Source: Stutzerimonas xanthomarina DSM 18231 | GTDB taxonomy: Bacteria > Pseudomonadota > Gammaproteobacteria > Pseudomonadales > Pseudomonadaceae | NCBI RefSeq assembly: GCF_900129835.1 | Contig: NZ_FQXA01000009.1 | Location: 1-60,716, forward strand | Reading direction: 5' to 3' | Length of the DNA: 60,716 nt | Part shown: positions 41,163-51,989 of the stretch, one piece after another | Numbering within the stretch: position 1 is the stretch's first letter | Layout: the number at the start of each line of letters is the position of its first letter | Position numbers and translations under genes: made by a program | Notes under the pieces: model-generated | What the model was told of the DNA's origin: nothing | The model's input: the letters and a program-made list of their open reading frames with translations, nothing else | Databases searched by the model: none

Positions 41163-41980
41163 CTACCTATGCTGTCGGCGACCTGCAAGGTTGCCTCGAA
41201 CCCCTCCTCTGCCTGCTCGAGCAAGTCGACTTCAGCCCTTCGCGCGACTGCCTGTGGCTGGCGGGCGATCTGGTCAACCGCGGGCCCCAATCGCTCGAAG
41301 CGCTGCGTTTTGCGCGCGACCTGGGCAGCTCGGGTGTCACCGTTCTCGGTAACCATGACCTGCACCTGCTGGCCGTAACCCACAAGATCGAACGGCTGAA
41401 GAAATCCGACACGCTGCAGGCGATCCTCGATGCCCCCGACCGAGCGGATCTGGTTTTCTGGCTGCGTCAGCAGAAACTGGTCCACCACGATGCCGAGCGC
41501 GAGGTCACCATGGTCCATGCTGGCATCCCACCGCAATGGACATTGAGCAAATCCTTGCGCCGCGCGGCTGAGGTCGAACAGGCAATTCGCGATGACGCCA
41601 TGTTGCAACCCTTTCTCGACGGCATGTACGGGAATCAGCCGGCCAAATGGAGCAAGGACCTACACGGCGTCCCAAGGCTGCGGCTGATCACCAACTACTT
41701 CACCCGGATGCGCTTCTGCACAGCCGATGGAACCCTCGACCTCGAAGCCAAGGAAGGCCTCGACTCAGCACCCGCGGGCTTTGCGCCCTGGTTCAGCCAC
41801 CCCACTCGCAAGACCCGCGGCGAAAAGATCATTTTCGGCCACTGGGCCGCGCTGGAAGGCAACTGCGACGAGCCGAACATATACGCGCTGGACACCGGCT
41901 GCGTATGGGGTAACTCCATGACACTGATGAACGTCGACAGCGACGAACTGTACCGCTGCGACTGCGAGGCCAAGCCATGA
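41159..41980 (+). CDS. apaH: Bis(5'-nucleosyl)-tetraphosphatase, symmetrical
   Basis: Hydrolyses Ap4A to two ADP and also removes Np4 RNA caps. The 273-residue metallophosphatase has GDLQG, GDLVNRG, GNHD and GHWA motifs in order. The start is TTG at 41159, sharing TTGA with the apaG stop, so translation is probably coupled. There is no alternative ATG near the conserved TYAVGDLQG start. Confidence 0.95.
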   Translation: MTTYAVGDLQGCLEPLLCLLEQVDFSPSRDCLWLAGDLVNRGPQSLEALRFARDLGSSGVTVLGNHDLHLLAVTHKIERLKKSDTLQAILDAPDRADLVFWLRQQKLVHHDAEREVTMVHAGIPPQWTLSKSLRRAAEVEQAIRDDAMLQPFLDGMYGNQPAKWSKDLHGVPRLRLITNYFTRMRFCTADGTLDLEAKEGLDSAPAGFAPWFSHPTRKTRGEKIIFGHWAALEGNCDEPNIYALDTGCVWGNSMTLMNVDSDELYRCDCEAKP

Positions 41981-42306
41981 CCGAATTCAAACGTATTACC
42001 CCCGAACAGGCGCAATCGCTGCGCAGTGAAGGCGGCGTGATCGTCGACATCCGCGACCCGAACAGCTTCGCCAATGGTCACGTGACCGGCTCGACACATC
42101 TCGACAATCAATCCTTGCCAGACTTCATCGCAACCGCTGATCTCGACCAACCGCTGATAGTCGTCTGCTACCACGGCAACTCCAGCCAAAGCGCAGCGGC
42201 TTATCTGGTAGGCCAGGGTTTCTCTGATGTCTACAGCCTCGACGGCGGTTTCGAGCGTTGGCAACAGGCGTTTCCGCAGGAGACCGAACAGGGCGATCCT
42301 AGCTAA
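41977..42306 (+). CDS. glpE: Thiosulfate sulfurtransferase GlpE
   Basis: Single-domain rhodanese of 109 residues that transfers sulfane sulfur from thiosulfate to cyanide or thioredoxin. The active-site loop CYHGNS (64-69) contains catalytic Cys64. It overlaps apaH by 4 bp (ATGA), and a strong terminator follows. Confidence 0.93.
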   Translation: MTEFKRITPEQAQSLRSEGGVIVDIRDPNSFANGHVTGSTHLDNQSLPDFIATADLDQPLIVVCYHGNSSQSAAAYLVGQGFSDVYSLDGGFERWQQAFPQETEQGDPS

Positions 42307-42317
42307 AAAGATCACAC

Positions 42318-42348
42318 GCTCAAGGCCGCAGATATTGCGGCCTTGAGC
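42318..42348 (+). terminator. Terminator after glpE
   Basis: Perfect 12-bp arms (42318-42329 and 42337-42348) with a 7-nt loop, followed by CTTTCTT. It ends the rsmA-apaGH-glpE transcript. Confidence 0.88.
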
Positions 42349-42576
42349 CTTTCTTCCGACGAAACGCAGCGGCAAAAACACCTCTCCTCCCTTGAACTTG
42401 CCGAATCCGAACTATCCTTCAGTTCAGGCCATCCAAACAGGTGGAAGCCGTGCAACGGCTACCGGGCCTCAGTTTCGACCATCAGGTGTTCGGGGGAACT
42501 CCACAGGCCGGTCAGCCGGCCGTACCTGAATGCATGATGACAACACCGGCTCCGAGCATCGTCCGAGGTGAAGTCA

Positions 42577-44496
42577 ATGAGCATTTTCAGCCATTTCCAG
42601 CAACGATTCGAAGCAACCCGTCAGGAAGAGTATTCGCTTCAGGAATACCTCGACCTGTGCAAGGAAGACCGGGGAACCTACGCAACTGCAGCCGAGCGCC
42701 TGTTGATGGCCATCGGTGAGCCCGAGCTGGTCGACACCTCGACCGACTCGAGGCTTTCGCGAATATTTTCCAACAAGGTCATCCGCCGCTACCCGGCCTT
42801 CGAAGACTTCCACGGTATGGAAGACTGCATTGACCAGATCGTTTCGTATTTCAGGCACGCCGCCCAGGGCCTGGAAGAGAAGAAACAGATCCTCTATCTG
42901 CTCGGCCCGGTGGGCGGCGGTAAATCGTCCCTCGCCGAAAAGCTCAAGCAACTGATGGAGCGGGTTCCCTTCTATGCCATCAAGGGCTCGCCTGTTTTCG
43001 AGTCGCCCCTGGGGCTGTTCAACCCGGCTGAAGACGCTCAGATTCTTGAAGAGGACTATGGCATCCCGCGTCGCTACCTCAGCTCGATCATGTCGCCGTG
43101 GGCTACCAAGCGCCTGCAGGAATTCGGTGGCGACATCAGCCAGTTCCGTGTGGTCAAGCTGTACCCATCGATCCTCAATCAGATCGCAATCGCCAAAACG
43201 GAGCCGGGCGATGAGAACAACCAGGACATTTCGGCGCTGGTGGGCAAGGTCGATATTCGCAAGCTTGAGGAATACCCCCAAAACGACGCCGACGCCTACA
43301 GCTACTCAGGTGCGCTGTGCCGCGCCAACCAGGGCATGATGGAATTCGTCGAAATGTTCAAGGCGCCAATCAAGGTGCTGCACCCGCTGCTGACCGCTAC
43401 CCAGGAAGGCAACTACAACAGCACCGAAGGCCTTGGCGCGATCCCCTATAACGGGATCCTACTGGCCCACTCCAACGAGTCGGAATGGCACACTTTCCGC
43501 AACAACAAAAACAACGAAGCGTTCATTGACCGTATCTACATCGTCAAGGTGCCGTACTGCCTGCGGGTCACTGACGAGATCAAGATCTACGACAAACTGC
43601 TGTTCAACAGCTCGCTATCGAAGGCCCACTGCGCCCCCGATACGCTGAAGATGCTGGCGCAGTTCTCGGTGCTGAGCCGTCTGAAAGAGCCGGAAAACTC
43701 CAACATCTATTCGAAGATGCGGGTTTATGACGGTGAGAACCTCAAGGACACCGACCCTAAGGCCAAGTCGATCCAGGAATATCGCGACACCGCCGGCGTC
43801 GACGAGGGCATGAACGGTCTCTCGACTCGCTTCGCCTTCAAGATCCTGTCGAAGGTGTTCAACTTCGACCCACACGAGATCGCGGCCAACCCGGTGCACC
43901 TGCTTTATGTACTGGAGCAGCAGATCGAGCAAGAGCAGTTCCCTGCCGAGGTGCGTGAGCGCTACCTGCGATTCATCAAGGAATACCTGGCGCCGCGCTA
44001 CGTCGACTTCATCGGCAAGGAGATTCAGACCGCCTATCTCGAGTCGTACAGCGAGTACGGTCAGAACATCTTCGACCGCTACGTGCTCTATGCCGACTTC
44101 TGGATTCAGGATCAGGAATACCGCGATCCGGAAACCGGCGAGATCCTCAACCGCGCCGCGCTCAACGAAGAGCTGGAGAAAATCGAAAAGCCAGCCGGCA
44201 TCAGCAATCCGAAGGATTTCCGCAACGAGATCGTCAACTTCGTCTTGCGTGCCCGAGCCAACAACAACGGCAAAAACCCGTCCTGGCTGAGCTACGAAAA
44301 GCTTCGCGTGGTGATCGAGAAGAAGATGTTCTCCAACACCGAGGACCTGCTGCCGGTCATCAGCTTCAACGCCAAAGCCAGCAAGGAAGATCAGAAAAAG
44401 CACAGCGACTTCGTCGTGCGCATGGTCGAACGCGGCTATACCGAGAAACAGGTACGCCTGCTTTCCGAATGGTATCTGCGGGTACGTAAATCGCAG
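42577..44496 (+). CDS. prkA: PrkA family serine protein kinase / AAA protein (YeaG)
   Basis: 640-residue protein with an N-terminal AAA-type PrkA domain (Walker A GPVGGGKSS, 110-118) and a C-terminal kinase-like domain. The E. coli homologue YeaG is RpoS-controlled and acts in sustained nitrogen starvation. The ATG at 42577 was chosen because GAGGTG precedes it by 7 nt; a GTG three codons upstream overlaps that site. First gene of the conserved prkA-yeaH-spoVR triad. The stop codon follows at 44497-44499. Confidence 0.94.
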
Positions 44497-44514
44497 TAAA
44501 GCAGCTGAGCGCTT

Positions 44515-44555
44515 GAAGTCGGAAGCTGGAGTCCAAACAGCGCGCTTCCGACTTC
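44515..44555. repeat. Inverted repeat between prkA and yeaH
   Basis: Perfect 12-bp arms (GAAGTCGGAAGC, 44515-44526, and its complement at 44544-44555) with a 17-nt loop and no T-run. It resembles a REP-like element or an mRNA-stability hairpin rather than a terminator. Confidence 0.6.
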
Positions 44556-44591
44556 GAGCCTAAGATTTCCAGCTCAGCCCGGAGGGCTCGT

Positions 44592-45863
44592 ATGAGCTAC
44601 GTGATCGACCGCCGTCTGAACGGCAAGAACAAGAGCACGGTGAATCGCCAGCGATTCCTGCAGCGATACCGAGGGCACATCAAGAAGGCTGTGGAAGAGG
44701 CTGTTGGACGCCGTTCCATCACCGACATGGAGCACGGCGAGCAGATCAGCATTCCCGGCCGCGATATAGACGAGCCGATCCTGCATCACGGACGTGGCGG
44801 TCGGCAGACCATCGTCCATCCCGGTAACAAGGAATTCGTCGCTGGCGAGCGCATCCCTCGGCCTCAGGGGGGTGGCGGTGGCCAGGGCGCGGGTCAAGCC
44901 AGCAACAGCGGCGAAGGCATGGATGATTTCGTCTTTCAAATCACCCAGGAGGAGTTTCTCGACTTCATGTTCGAGGACCTGGAACTGCCCAATCTGGTGA
45001 AGCGGCATCTGGCCGGCACCGACACCTTCAAGACGGTCCGCGCCGGCATCAGCAACGAAGGCAACCCGTCACGCATCAACATTATTCGCACCCTGCGCTC
45101 GGCCCACGCGCGGCGCATCGCCTTGTCGGGCAGCAGCCGCGCCAAGCTGCGTGAGATCAAAGCCGAGCTGGCGCGCCTGAAGCTCGAGGAGCCCGCCAAC
45201 TTCACCGACATCCAGGCAGCCGAAGAGGAGATCGAACGCCTCAGCGCACGCATTCACCGCGTACCCTTTCTCGACACTTTCGACCTCAAGTACAACCTGC
45301 TGGTCAAACATCCCAACCCCAGCTCAAAGGCCGTGATGTTCTGCCTGATGGACGTGTCGGGCTCCATGACCCAATCGACCAAGGACATCGCCAAACGCTT
45401 CTTCATTCTCCTGTATCTGTTCCTCAAGCGGAACTACGACAAGATCGACGTGGTGTTCATTCGCCACCACACCAGTGCCAAGGAGGTCGATGAAGAAGAA
45501 TTTTTCTACTCGCGGGAAACCGGCGGCACCATTGTGTCCAGTGCGCTGAAAATGATGCAGGAGATCATGGCCGAGCGTTACCCGGCCAACGAGTGGAACA
45601 TCTATGCGGCGCAGGCTTCGGATGGCGACAACTGGAATGACGATTCGCCCATCTGCCGGGACATCCTGATCAACCAGATCATGCCCTTCGTCCAGTATTT
45701 CACCTACGTCGAAATCACCCCGCGCGAACATCAGGCGCTGTGGTACGAATACAACCAGGTGGCCGAAGCCTTCGGTGACTCGTTCGCCCAGCAGCAACTG
45801 GTAACGGCAGGAGACATCTACCCGGTGTTCCGCGAACTATTCCAGCGGCGCATGGCTAGCTGA
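44592..45863 (+). CDS. yeaH: YeaH/YhbH family (UPF0229) protein with VWA-like MIDAS
   Basis: 423-residue protein. After a basic N-terminus and a glycine-rich linker (about 92-108), a coiled-coil-prone stretch (about 180-222) precedes a von Willebrand A-like domain with the MIDAS motif DVSGS (254-258). Biochemical function is unknown; it is always paired with prkA and spoVR, and together they are linked to starvation survival. Confidence 0.92.
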   Translation: MSYVIDRRLNGKNKSTVNRQRFLQRYRGHIKKAVEEAVGRRSITDMEHGEQISIPGRDIDEPILHHGRGGRQTIVHPGNKEFVAGERIPRPQGGGGGQGAGQASNSGEGMDDFVFQITQEEFLDFMFEDLELPNLVKRHLAGTDTFKTVRAGISNEGNPSRINIIRTLRSAHARRIALSGSSRAKLREIKAELARLKLEEPANFTDIQAAEEEIERLSARIHRVPFLDTFDLKYNLLVKHPNPSSKAVMFCLMDVSGSMTQSTKDIAKRFFILLYLFLKRNYDKIDVVFIRHHTSAKEVDEEEFFYSRETGGTIVSSALKMMQEIMAERYPANEWNIYAAQASDGDNWNDDSPICRDILINQIMPFVQYFTYVEITPREHQALWYEYNQVAEAFGDSFAQQQLVTAGDIYPVFRELFQRRMAS

Positions 45864-45873
45864 GGTACGCAGT

Positions 45874-47427
45874 ATGAAACGACAGCCCATTTCCACCGGC
45901 TCGGAATGGACCTTCGAGCTGATCCGCGCCTACGACCGCGAGATTGGTCGTATCGCCGAGCGTTACGCGCTGGATACCTACCCGAACCAGATCGAAGTCA
46001 TCACCGCCGAACAGATGATGGACGCCTATGCCTCGGTGGGCATGCCGCTGGGCTATCACCATTGGTCTTACGGCAAGCACTTCCTCAGCACGGAAAAATC
46101 CTACACGCGGGGACAGATGGGCCTGGCCTACGAGATCGTGATCAATTCTGATCCCTGCATCGCCTACCTGATGGAAGAGAACACCATCACCATGCAGGCG
46201 CTGGTAATTGCCCATGCCAGCTACGGTCATAACAGCTTCTTCAAGGGCAACTACCTGTTCCGCACCTGGACCGATGCCAGTTCGATCATCGACTACCTGG
46301 TCTTCGCCAAGCAGTACATCATGCAATGCGAGGAACGCCACGGCATCGATGCGGTGGAAGACCTGCTCGACTCCTGTCATGCACTGATGAACTACGGCGT
46401 CGACCGCTACAAGCGCCCCTACCCGATTTCCGCCGAGGAAGAGCGACGGCGGCAGAAGGATCGCGAAGAGCACATGCAAAAGCAGATCAACGACCTCTGG
46501 CGAACCATTCCGAAGTCCGGCGATAAGGCCGACGAACGCGAGCGCGACCAGCGCTTCCCGACCGAGCCACAGGAGAACATCCTCTACTTCATCGAGAAGC
46601 ACGCGCCGCTCCTGGAGCCCTGGCAGCGCGAAGCGGTGCGTATCGTGCGCAAGATCGCGCAGTACTTCTATCCACAGCGCCAGACCCAGGTCATGAATGA
46701 GGGCTGGGCGACTTTCTGGCATTACACGCTGCTCAACGACCTGTACGACGAAGGGCTGGTGACTGATGGCTTCATGATGGAGTTTCTTCAGTCGCACACA
46801 AGCGTGATCTATCAACCCGGCTTCGACAGCCCGTACTACAGCGGCATCAACCCTTACACGCTGGGGTTCGCCATGTATCAGGACATTCGCCGGATATGCG
46901 AACACCCCACCGAAGAAGACAAGCGTTGGTTTCCGGACATCGCCGGCAGCGATTGGCTGACCACCGTGAAATTCGCAATGAATAACTTCAAGGATGAAAG
47001 CTTCATCCTGCAGTTCCTGTCGCCGAAGGTCATCCGCGATCTCAAGCTGTTCAGCATTCTCGACGACGATCACAAGGACGAGCTGCTGGTACCCGCCATC
47101 CATGACGAAAGCGGCTACCACACCATCCGCGAATTGCTCGCGGCGCAGTACAACCTCGGCAATCGCGAGCCCAACGTGCAGGTTTGGAGTGTCGACCGCC
47201 GCGGCGATCGTTCGCTGACCCTGCGCCATCAGCAGCATGACCGCAAACCGCTGGGCGGTTCCACCGACGAAGTGCTCAAGCACTTGCACCGTCTCTGGGG
47301 GTTCGACGTACATCTGCAATCGATGCAGGACGACAAGCTGGTCACCACGCATCACATGCCGCCGCGGGTAGAGCCGGACACCGAAAGCAAGTTCCCAGGC
47401 GTGAACCTGGCGCTGCCGCCGATCTGA
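45874..47427 (+). CDS. spoVR: SpoVR family protein
   Basis: 517-residue cytoplasmic protein of the SpoVR/YcgB family, named from Bacillus spore cortex formation but common in non-spore-formers. Conserved segments include [30 protein letters not shown] and [18 protein letters not shown]; the conserved HxxxH and E-rich motifs resemble a metallopeptidase-like site. It starts 10 bp after yeaH and closes the triad. Molecular function is not established. Confidence 0.93.
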   Translation: MKRQPISTGSEWTFELIRAYDREIGRIAERYALDTYPNQIEVITAEQMMDAYASVGMPLGYHHWSYGKHFLSTEKSYTRGQMGLAYEIVINSDPCIAYLMEENTITMQALVIAHASYGHNSFFKGNYLFRTWTDASSIIDYLVFAKQYIMQCEERHGIDAVEDLLDSCHALMNYGVDRYKRPYPISAEEERRRQKDREEHMQKQINDLWRTIPKSGDKADERERDQRFPTEPQENILYFIEKHAPLLEPWQREAVRIVRKIAQYFYPQRQTQVMNEGWATFWHYTLLNDLYDEGLVTDGFMMEFLQSHTSVIYQPGFDSPYYSGINPYTLGFAMYQDIRRICEHPTEEDKRWFPDIAGSDWLTTVKFAMNNFKDESFILQFLSPKVIRDLKLFSILDDDHKDELLVPAIHDESGYHTIRELLAAQYNLGNREPNVQVWSVDRRGDRSLTLRHQQHDRKPLGGSTDEVLKHLHRLWGFDVHLQSMQDDKLVTTHHMPPRVEPDTESKFPGVNLALPPI

Positions 47428-47521
47428 TTGGATACACGCCTTCGAACGACGGTTCGCCCTATGCACCCGCATCTTGCTGTCGCGGGGCTTTCGTTTATCC
47501 TCCGCCGGAACGGAGGAATAC

Positions 47522-48751
47522 ATGCAGATCTACAAAGTCGGCGGAGCGGTGCGGGATCGATTGCTGGGGCGGCCGGTGACTGAGGTGGATTGGGTCGTGG
47601 TCGGCTCCAGTGCCGAAGAGATGCAGGCCAACGGCTATCGCCCGGTGGGAGCAGACTTCCCTGTGTTTCTGCATCCGGCTTCAGGTGAGGAATACGCGCT
47701 GGCCCGCACTGAGCGCAAGAGTGGCCGCGGTTATGGCGGTTTCACCTTCTACGCGAGCCCTGACGTTACGCTTGAAGAAGACCTGATCCGCCGCGATCTG
47801 ACCATCAATGCCATGGCCGAGGATGAGCAGGGCAATCTGATCGACCCCTACGGAGGCCAGGCCGACCTCGCTGCCCGCCAACTCAGGCATGTATCCCCTG
47901 CTTTCGCCGAGGACCCGTTACGGGTGCTGCGTGTGGCGCGCTTTGCAGCGCGTTATGCCGAGCTTGGTTTCAACGTCGCGCCTGAAACACAGGCGCTAAT
48001 GCGTCAGCTTGCCGAATCGGGAGAACTTCAGGCGCTGACAGCGGAACGCAGCTGGAAGGAGATCTCACGCGCCCTCATGGAGCCCCGCCCTGACGTGTTC
48101 GTGCAGGTACTTCGCGAATGCGGTGCCTTGAGCGAACTGTTCCCCGAAATTGACCGGCTGTTCAACAGGCGGCAAGCCCAGACCAGCACCCCAGAGCCAG
48201 CAACAGGCGAACATGCACTCGCGGTAATGCGCCAGTGCGCTGTCCATGGACAGCCGCTGACGGTGCGCTGGGCCTGCCTGTTACAGCACCTGGGTGGAAC
48301 GGTGGTGCCGATGCAGGGAGCAGAGTCGGGCAAAGCGGGACTGCCGCTGATCAAAACCGTCAATACTCGATTTAAAGTGCCGCGAGACTGTCATGAATTG
48401 GCCATGCTGACCGGTGAGTTTCACGCTCAGGCCCATGGCGCCATGACGCTACCCGCGCCTCAGCTGTTCGAGCTGCTTCAGCACTTCGATATCTACCGTC
48501 GCCCGGAGCGCTTCGAACAATTCATCGCCGCGTGCGAAATGGATGCGAAAGGCCCTGGCATGGAGGTACATGACTATCCACAAGCAGACTACCTGCGAGG
48601 CGCCGCCGAGGCCGCCCGCGCCGTGCCGGTAAAACCGTTGATCGAACAAGGCTACAAGGGAGCCGAGCTGGGCGAAGCACTAAAGCGTGGTCGACTGAAC
48701 GCCGTTCAGGCATACCAGCGCCAGAACCAGAACCCCGGCACTAGCGACTGA
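47522..48751 (+). CDS. cca: CCA-adding tRNA nucleotidyltransferase with altered catalytic and HD residues
   Basis: 409-residue class II CCA enzyme that repairs tRNA 3' ends. The GGAVRD motif (7-12), [10 protein letters not shown] (91-100) and the [16 protein letters not shown] segment are intact. Two deviations stand out against E. coli Cca from memory: the catalytic Asp21-x-Asp23 reads Glu21-Val-Asp23, and the C-terminal HD pair (HDLGKG) reads Q256-H257-LGGT. The ATG at 47522 follows GGAGG. It is convergent with folK. Confidence 0.93.
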   Translation: MQIYKVGGAVRDRLLGRPVTEVDWVVVGSSAEEMQANGYRPVGADFPVFLHPASGEEYALARTERKSGRGYGGFTFYASPDVTLEEDLIRRDLTINAMAEDEQGNLIDPYGGQADLAARQLRHVSPAFAEDPLRVLRVARFAARYAELGFNVAPETQALMRQLAESGELQALTAERSWKEISRALMEPRPDVFVQVLRECGALSELFPEIDRLFNRRQAQTSTPEPATGEHALAVMRQCAVHGQPLTVRWACLLQHLGGTVVPMQGAESGKAGLPLIKTVNTRFKVPRDCHELAMLTGEFHAQAHGAMTLPAPQLFELLQHFDIYRRPERFEQFIAACEMDAKGPGMEVHDYPQADYLRGAAEAARAVPVKPLIEQGYKGAELGEALKRGRLNAVQAYQRQNQNPGTSD

Positions 48752-48886
48752 TAGTTGATCGGGTGAGCAGCGTCGGGCTTCGGCAAAACCGCCGTACGGT
48801 GGGCGGCGCACTCGCAGAATCTGCCAAGGTAGAAGTCAGAACCGCCTATCGCTCTGCTCGAGGGGTTGCACCTGCCTACGATATCG

Positions 48887-49411
48887 CTATTGAGGCCTCA
48901 TAGCAGCCGGCGTCAACTCCGAGCCTTTCCAGCAGAACGACACAGGCCACAGCTGTTGGTCAATGTTCGATTCGCGCCACAGCTCGGCGAAGCTTCGCCC
49001 CGTGCCTGGATGCATCACATCTGGAGCCAGCAGCGACAGCGGCCAGAGCACGAAAGCATTCTTCAGCGTCTCCGGTCGCGGCAGCTCCAAGCCATGGAAA
49101 TTGCCCACCAGATCGTCATACAGCAGGACATCTATATCCAGCGGCAGACCTTTGCGGTCCGGCGCGTAGCGGCCGTTGTCCGCCTCGATGAACTTGAGCC
49201 TGCGGTCAAGCTCCATCAACGGCAGCTCGGTGGTTCCGGAAACCACCAGATTATAGAAATTCTCACCCTTGTAACCCACCGCGAGGCTTTCAAAAACAGG
49301 GGAACAGCGCATATCGCCAAGCAACCGCTCCAGCGCATCGAGGCCGGCAGCCAGATTCTGTTCGCGGCGGCTATTGCTGCCGAGCCCCAGCAGTACGCGA
49401 GTCAGCGGCAT
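48887..49411 (-). CDS. folK: HPPK-like protein (2-amino-4-hydroxy-6-hydroxymethyldihydropteridine pyrophosphokinase)
   Basis: Folate pathway: transfers pyrophosphate from ATP to 6-hydroxymethyl-dihydropterin. The 174-residue protein has the LLGLGSN start and DIDVLLYDD in place of the usual LDLDILLY segment. This is the PA0583-like paralogue beside folB; Pseudomonas usually has another folK next to panB, so this copy may be secondary. It overlaps folB by 10 bp. Confidence 0.86.
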   Translation of the reverse strand: MPLTRVLLGLGSNSRREQNLAAGLDALERLLGDMRCSPVFESLAVGYKGENFYNLVVSGTTELPLMELDRRLKFIEADNGRYAPDRKGLPLDIDVLLYDDLVGNFHGLELPRPETLKNAFVLWPLSLLAPDVMHPGTGRSFAELWRESNIDQQLWPVSFCWKGSELTPAAMRPQ

Positions 49412-49755
49412 CCGCGTTCGATCTCCACGCCGAGCGCCGAGGCGCGCGCGTTCACGCCTGGCTTGGTAACCCGCAGCCGCAGCCAGCGGATGTCGAACTG
49501 ACTCATCAGGCCCGCAGCCAGCCGCTCGGCAAACGTCTCGACCAGCTCGAAGCGCGACGCCTGAGCGAACCGATCGATGGCAGCTGTCACTTCGGCGTAA
49601 TCCAGCGCCTTGTCCAATTCGTCATTCTCCGCGGCGGGACGAATGTCCCAGCCGAGCGTCAGATCCAAACGCAGGCACTGCCGAATTCCACGCTCCCAAT
49701 CATAGGCGCCAATCAGCGTCTCCACTTCCAGCCCTTCGATAAAAACTGTATCCAC
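49402..49755 (-). CDS. folB: Dihydroneopterin aldolase
   Basis: Converts dihydroneopterin to 6-hydroxymethyl-dihydropterin, feeding FolK. The 117-residue product starts [22 protein letters not shown] and has [10 protein letters not shown] and [10 protein letters not shown], typical of FolB. The start is GTG at 49755, preceded by GGGAGAGAG; upstream in-frame ATGs lie in the plsY 5' region and are not supported. It is divergent from plsY. Confidence 0.94.
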   Translation of the reverse strand: MDTVFIEGLEVETLIGAYDWERGIRQCLRLDLTLGWDIRPAAENDELDKALDYAEVTAAIDRFAQASRFELVETFAERLAAGLMSQFDIRWLRLRVTKPGVNARASALGVEIERGCR

Positions 49756-49830
49756 GCAACTCTCTCCCACGGCACGACAATTGTGCCGCACGTCGTTAGA
49801 CTCAGGGTCTCCCTGCCCCGGATGGATGCC

Positions 49831-50400
49831 ATGTTTTGGCAACTGATTCTGCTCGCCTATCTGATCGGTTCTCTGTCATTCGCCATTCTACTCAGTCGCC
49901 TGACCGGCGCACCCGATCCGCGGGTCGGTGGCTCCGGCAATCCCGGCGCGACCAACATGCTGCGGCTCGCCGGCAGGCGCCTGGCAATCAGCACATTATT
50001 CGGCGATCTGCTCAAGGGCCTGCTACCGGTCCTGGTCGCCGCAACGCAGGGCTTATCTGTTCAGCAACAAGCCTGGATCGCACTGGCGGCGGTGTTCGGT
50101 CATCTTTATCCGTTGTACTTTCGCTTTCGTGGCGGCAAGGGCGTGGCGACCGCTGCCGGCGCCCTGCTTGGCCTGTATCCACCGGCGGCGTTGTTAGCCT
50201 TGGCCATCTGGCTGCTGGCATTCAAGATCACCCGGACCAGCTCGCTTGCCGCGCTTGCCGCGTTGCCGCTGTGCCTGCCTTTGCTAGCCTGGCAGCAGCC
50301 TGAAGCGCTCTGGCCGATGGCACTGCTGGCTGGACTGATCGTCTGGCGTCACCGGAACAATCTACGCGACCTGTTCGCCGGTACGGAGCGGCACTTCTAA
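49831..50400 (+). CDS. plsY: Acyl-phosphate:glycerol-3-phosphate acyltransferase
   Basis: First acylation step of phospholipid synthesis. The 189-residue inner-membrane protein has about five hydrophobic segments and the family loops GSGNPGATN (34-42), KG-containing DLLKGLLPV, and [15 protein letters not shown] at 49831 or 49822 could be used; the former gives the usual MFWQ-type start. Confidence 0.94.
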   Translation: MFWQLILLAYLIGSLSFAILLSRLTGAPDPRVGGSGNPGATNMLRLAGRRLAISTLFGDLLKGLLPVLVAATQGLSVQQQAWIALAAVFGHLYPLYFRFRGGKGVATAAGALLGLYPPAALLALAIWLLAFKITRTSSLAALAALPLCLPLLAWQQPEALWPMALLAGLIVWRHRNNLRDLFAGTERHF

Positions 50401-50413
50401 CTGGCAAGCAGAC

Positions 50414-51439
50414 TTATACCGCTGCCAGCGTCTCCATCGGCCAACGCGCCTGAACCGAAATCTCCGGCCCGTCCCGCTGGCCGGCCAGCAATCGCTGGCA
50501 ACCGGCATAGGCGATCATCGCACCGTTGTCGGTGCAGAAACGTGGTCGCGCATAAAACACCTCCCCTTTAAGCTCTCCGAGCATCGCTTCGAGACTCTGG
50601 CGCAATGCCAGATTGGCGCTCACGCCACCGGCGATCACCAGGTTGCTCAACCCCATCTGCTTCAGCGCGCGCCGACACTTGATAGTCAGCGTGTCGACCA
50701 CTGCCTGCTGAAAGGCCAGCGCAATATCGCAACGGGTTTGCTCACCGTCGTCGCCAGCGTTACGGCATTGCTGCCAGGTCGTGAGAGTCGAGGTCTTGAG
50801 GCCGCTGAAGCTGAAATCCAGCCCCGGCCGATCAGTCATGGGACGTGGAAAGAGGAAACGACCGGAAGTGCCATGCTCGGCGAGCTGGGCTATCTCCGGA
50901 CCCCCGGGATAACGCAACCCCATCAGCTTCGCCGTCTTGTCGAAAGCCTCGCCGGCAGCATCATCTACCGACTCGCCCAGCAGCTCGTAACGACCGATGC
51001 CATCGACCCGTACAAGCTGCGTATGGCCACCGGAAACCAGCAATGCCACGAAGGGGAACGACGGCGGTTGCTCTTCGAGCATGGGTGCCAACAGATGACC
51101 TTCCATATGATGCACGCCGACCGCGGGCACGCCCCAGGCGAATGCCATCGCCTGCGCGCACGAAGCACCGACCAGCAACGCCCCCACCAGACCGGGACCG
51201 GCCGTGTAGGCAACCGCATCGATCTGGCTCGACTCGCGACCGGCTTCGGCGAGTACCTGGCGAATCAGTGGCAGCATCCGTTTGACGTGATCACGCGAGG
51301 CCAGCTCCGGCACGACTCCGCCATACACGCGATGCAGATCGATCTGACTGAACAGAGCATCCGCCAGCAGGCCGTGCTCGCTGTCGTACAGCGCGACGCC
51401 GGTCTCGTCGCATGAAGTTTCCAGCCCCAGCACCAGCAT
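50414..51439 (-). CDS. tsaD: tRNA N6-adenosine threonylcarbamoyltransferase
   Basis: Transfers the threonylcarbamoyl group to A37 of ANN-decoding tRNAs with TsaB and TsaE. The 341-residue ASKHA protein has the metal-binding H111 and H115 in HHMEGH and the nucleotide motifs LVSGGHTQL and [11 protein letters not shown]. It is divergent from rpsU, the classic arrangement. Confidence 0.97.
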   Translation of the reverse strand: MLVLGLETSCDETGVALYDSEHGLLADALFSQIDLHRVYGGVVPELASRDHVKRMLPLIRQVLAEAGRESSQIDAVAYTAGPGLVGALLVGASCAQAMAFAWGVPAVGVHHMEGHLLAPMLEEQPPSFPFVALLVSGGHTQLVRVDGIGRYELLGESVDDAAGEAFDKTAKLMGLRYPGGPEIAQLAEHGTSGRFLFPRPMTDRPGLDFSFSGLKTSTLTTWQQCRNAGDDGEQTRCDIALAFQQAVVDTLTIKCRRALKQMGLSNLVIAGGVSANLALRQSLEAMLGELKGEVFYARPRFCTDNGAMIAYAGCQRLLAGQRDGPEISVQARWPMETLAAV

Positions 51440-51526
51440 GGGTACGACCTTCCAGAGAAGCGAATGAAGCCGCGCATATTAATCGCCGGGACCAGCGACC
51501 GACCAGCGCTTTTCGATCAGGGGGCT

Positions 51527-51555
51527 TTGCATTCCACGCGGCAAGGCGTTAACAT
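51527..51555 (+). promoter_or_regulatory. Candidate rpsU-dnaG-rpoD promoter
   Basis: TTGCAT (51527-51532), 17-bp spacer, TAACAT (51550-51555), giving a leader of about 75 nt before rpsU. Confidence 0.5.
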
Positions 51556-51635
51556 CCGCAACCCTTAAAACCAGCGTGCTCGCGATATTTGCCGAAGCGC
51601 GTTGTAACCGGTAAACAAGTGAAGGTACGTCCTGG

Positions 51636-51851
51636 ATGCCCAACGTTAAAGTTAAAGAGAACGAACCATTCGACGTAGCTCTGCGTCGCTTCAAGCGTTC
51701 TTGCGAAAAAGCCGGTGTTCTGGCTGAAGTCCGCAGCCGCGAGTTCTACGAGAAGCCCACTGCCGAGCGCAAGCGCAAAGCTGCTGCCGCAGTCAAGCGT
51801 CACGCCAAGAAAGTGCAGCGCGAACAGCGCCGCAGCGTTCGCCTGTACTGA
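51636..51851 (+). CDS. rpsU: 30S ribosomal protein S21
   Basis: 71-residue basic protein of the small subunit, beginning [21 protein letters not shown] and ending in a lysine/arginine-rich tail. First gene of the macromolecular synthesis operon rpsU-dnaG-rpoD; two hairpins after it limit readthrough to dnaG. Confidence 0.98.
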   Translation: MPNVKVKENEPFDVALRRFKRSCEKAGVLAEVRSREFYEKPTAERKRKAAAAVKRHAKKVQREQRRSVRLY

Positions 51852-51875
51852 TTCAGTACAGCTGAAGCTGCATCA

Positions 51876-51897
51876 AGCCCGGCCAACGCCGGGCTTT
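51876..51897 (+). terminator. First hairpin after rpsU
   Basis: Nine-bp arms (51876-51884 and 51889-51897), loop CAAC, followed by TGCATTT. It is comparable to the partial terminator between rpsU and dnaG in E. coli. Confidence 0.75.
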
Positions 51898-51910
51898 GCA
51901 TTTGAGAGAG

Positions 51911-51950
51911 ACTCCGCTTCGCCAGTTGGCGAATGGTCGGAGTTTTTTTC
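51911..51950 (+). terminator. Second, strong hairpin between rpsU and dnaG
   Basis: Outer stem ACTCCG (51911-51916) with CGGAGT (51938-51943), inner stem TTCGCC (51918-51923) with GGCGAA (51928-51933), then a run of seven T. A strong intrinsic terminator that would keep primase levels low. Confidence 0.85.
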
Positions 51951-51989
51951 ATTCCGGCCTGAACACCGCGAGCGTATTCTCATACCCCT

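Noticed and set aside
45856..47523. 555-codon open frame antisense to spoVR
   Set aside because: It covers spoVR almost exactly on the other strand; long antisense frames are common in GC-rich DNA and the translation matches no family I know.
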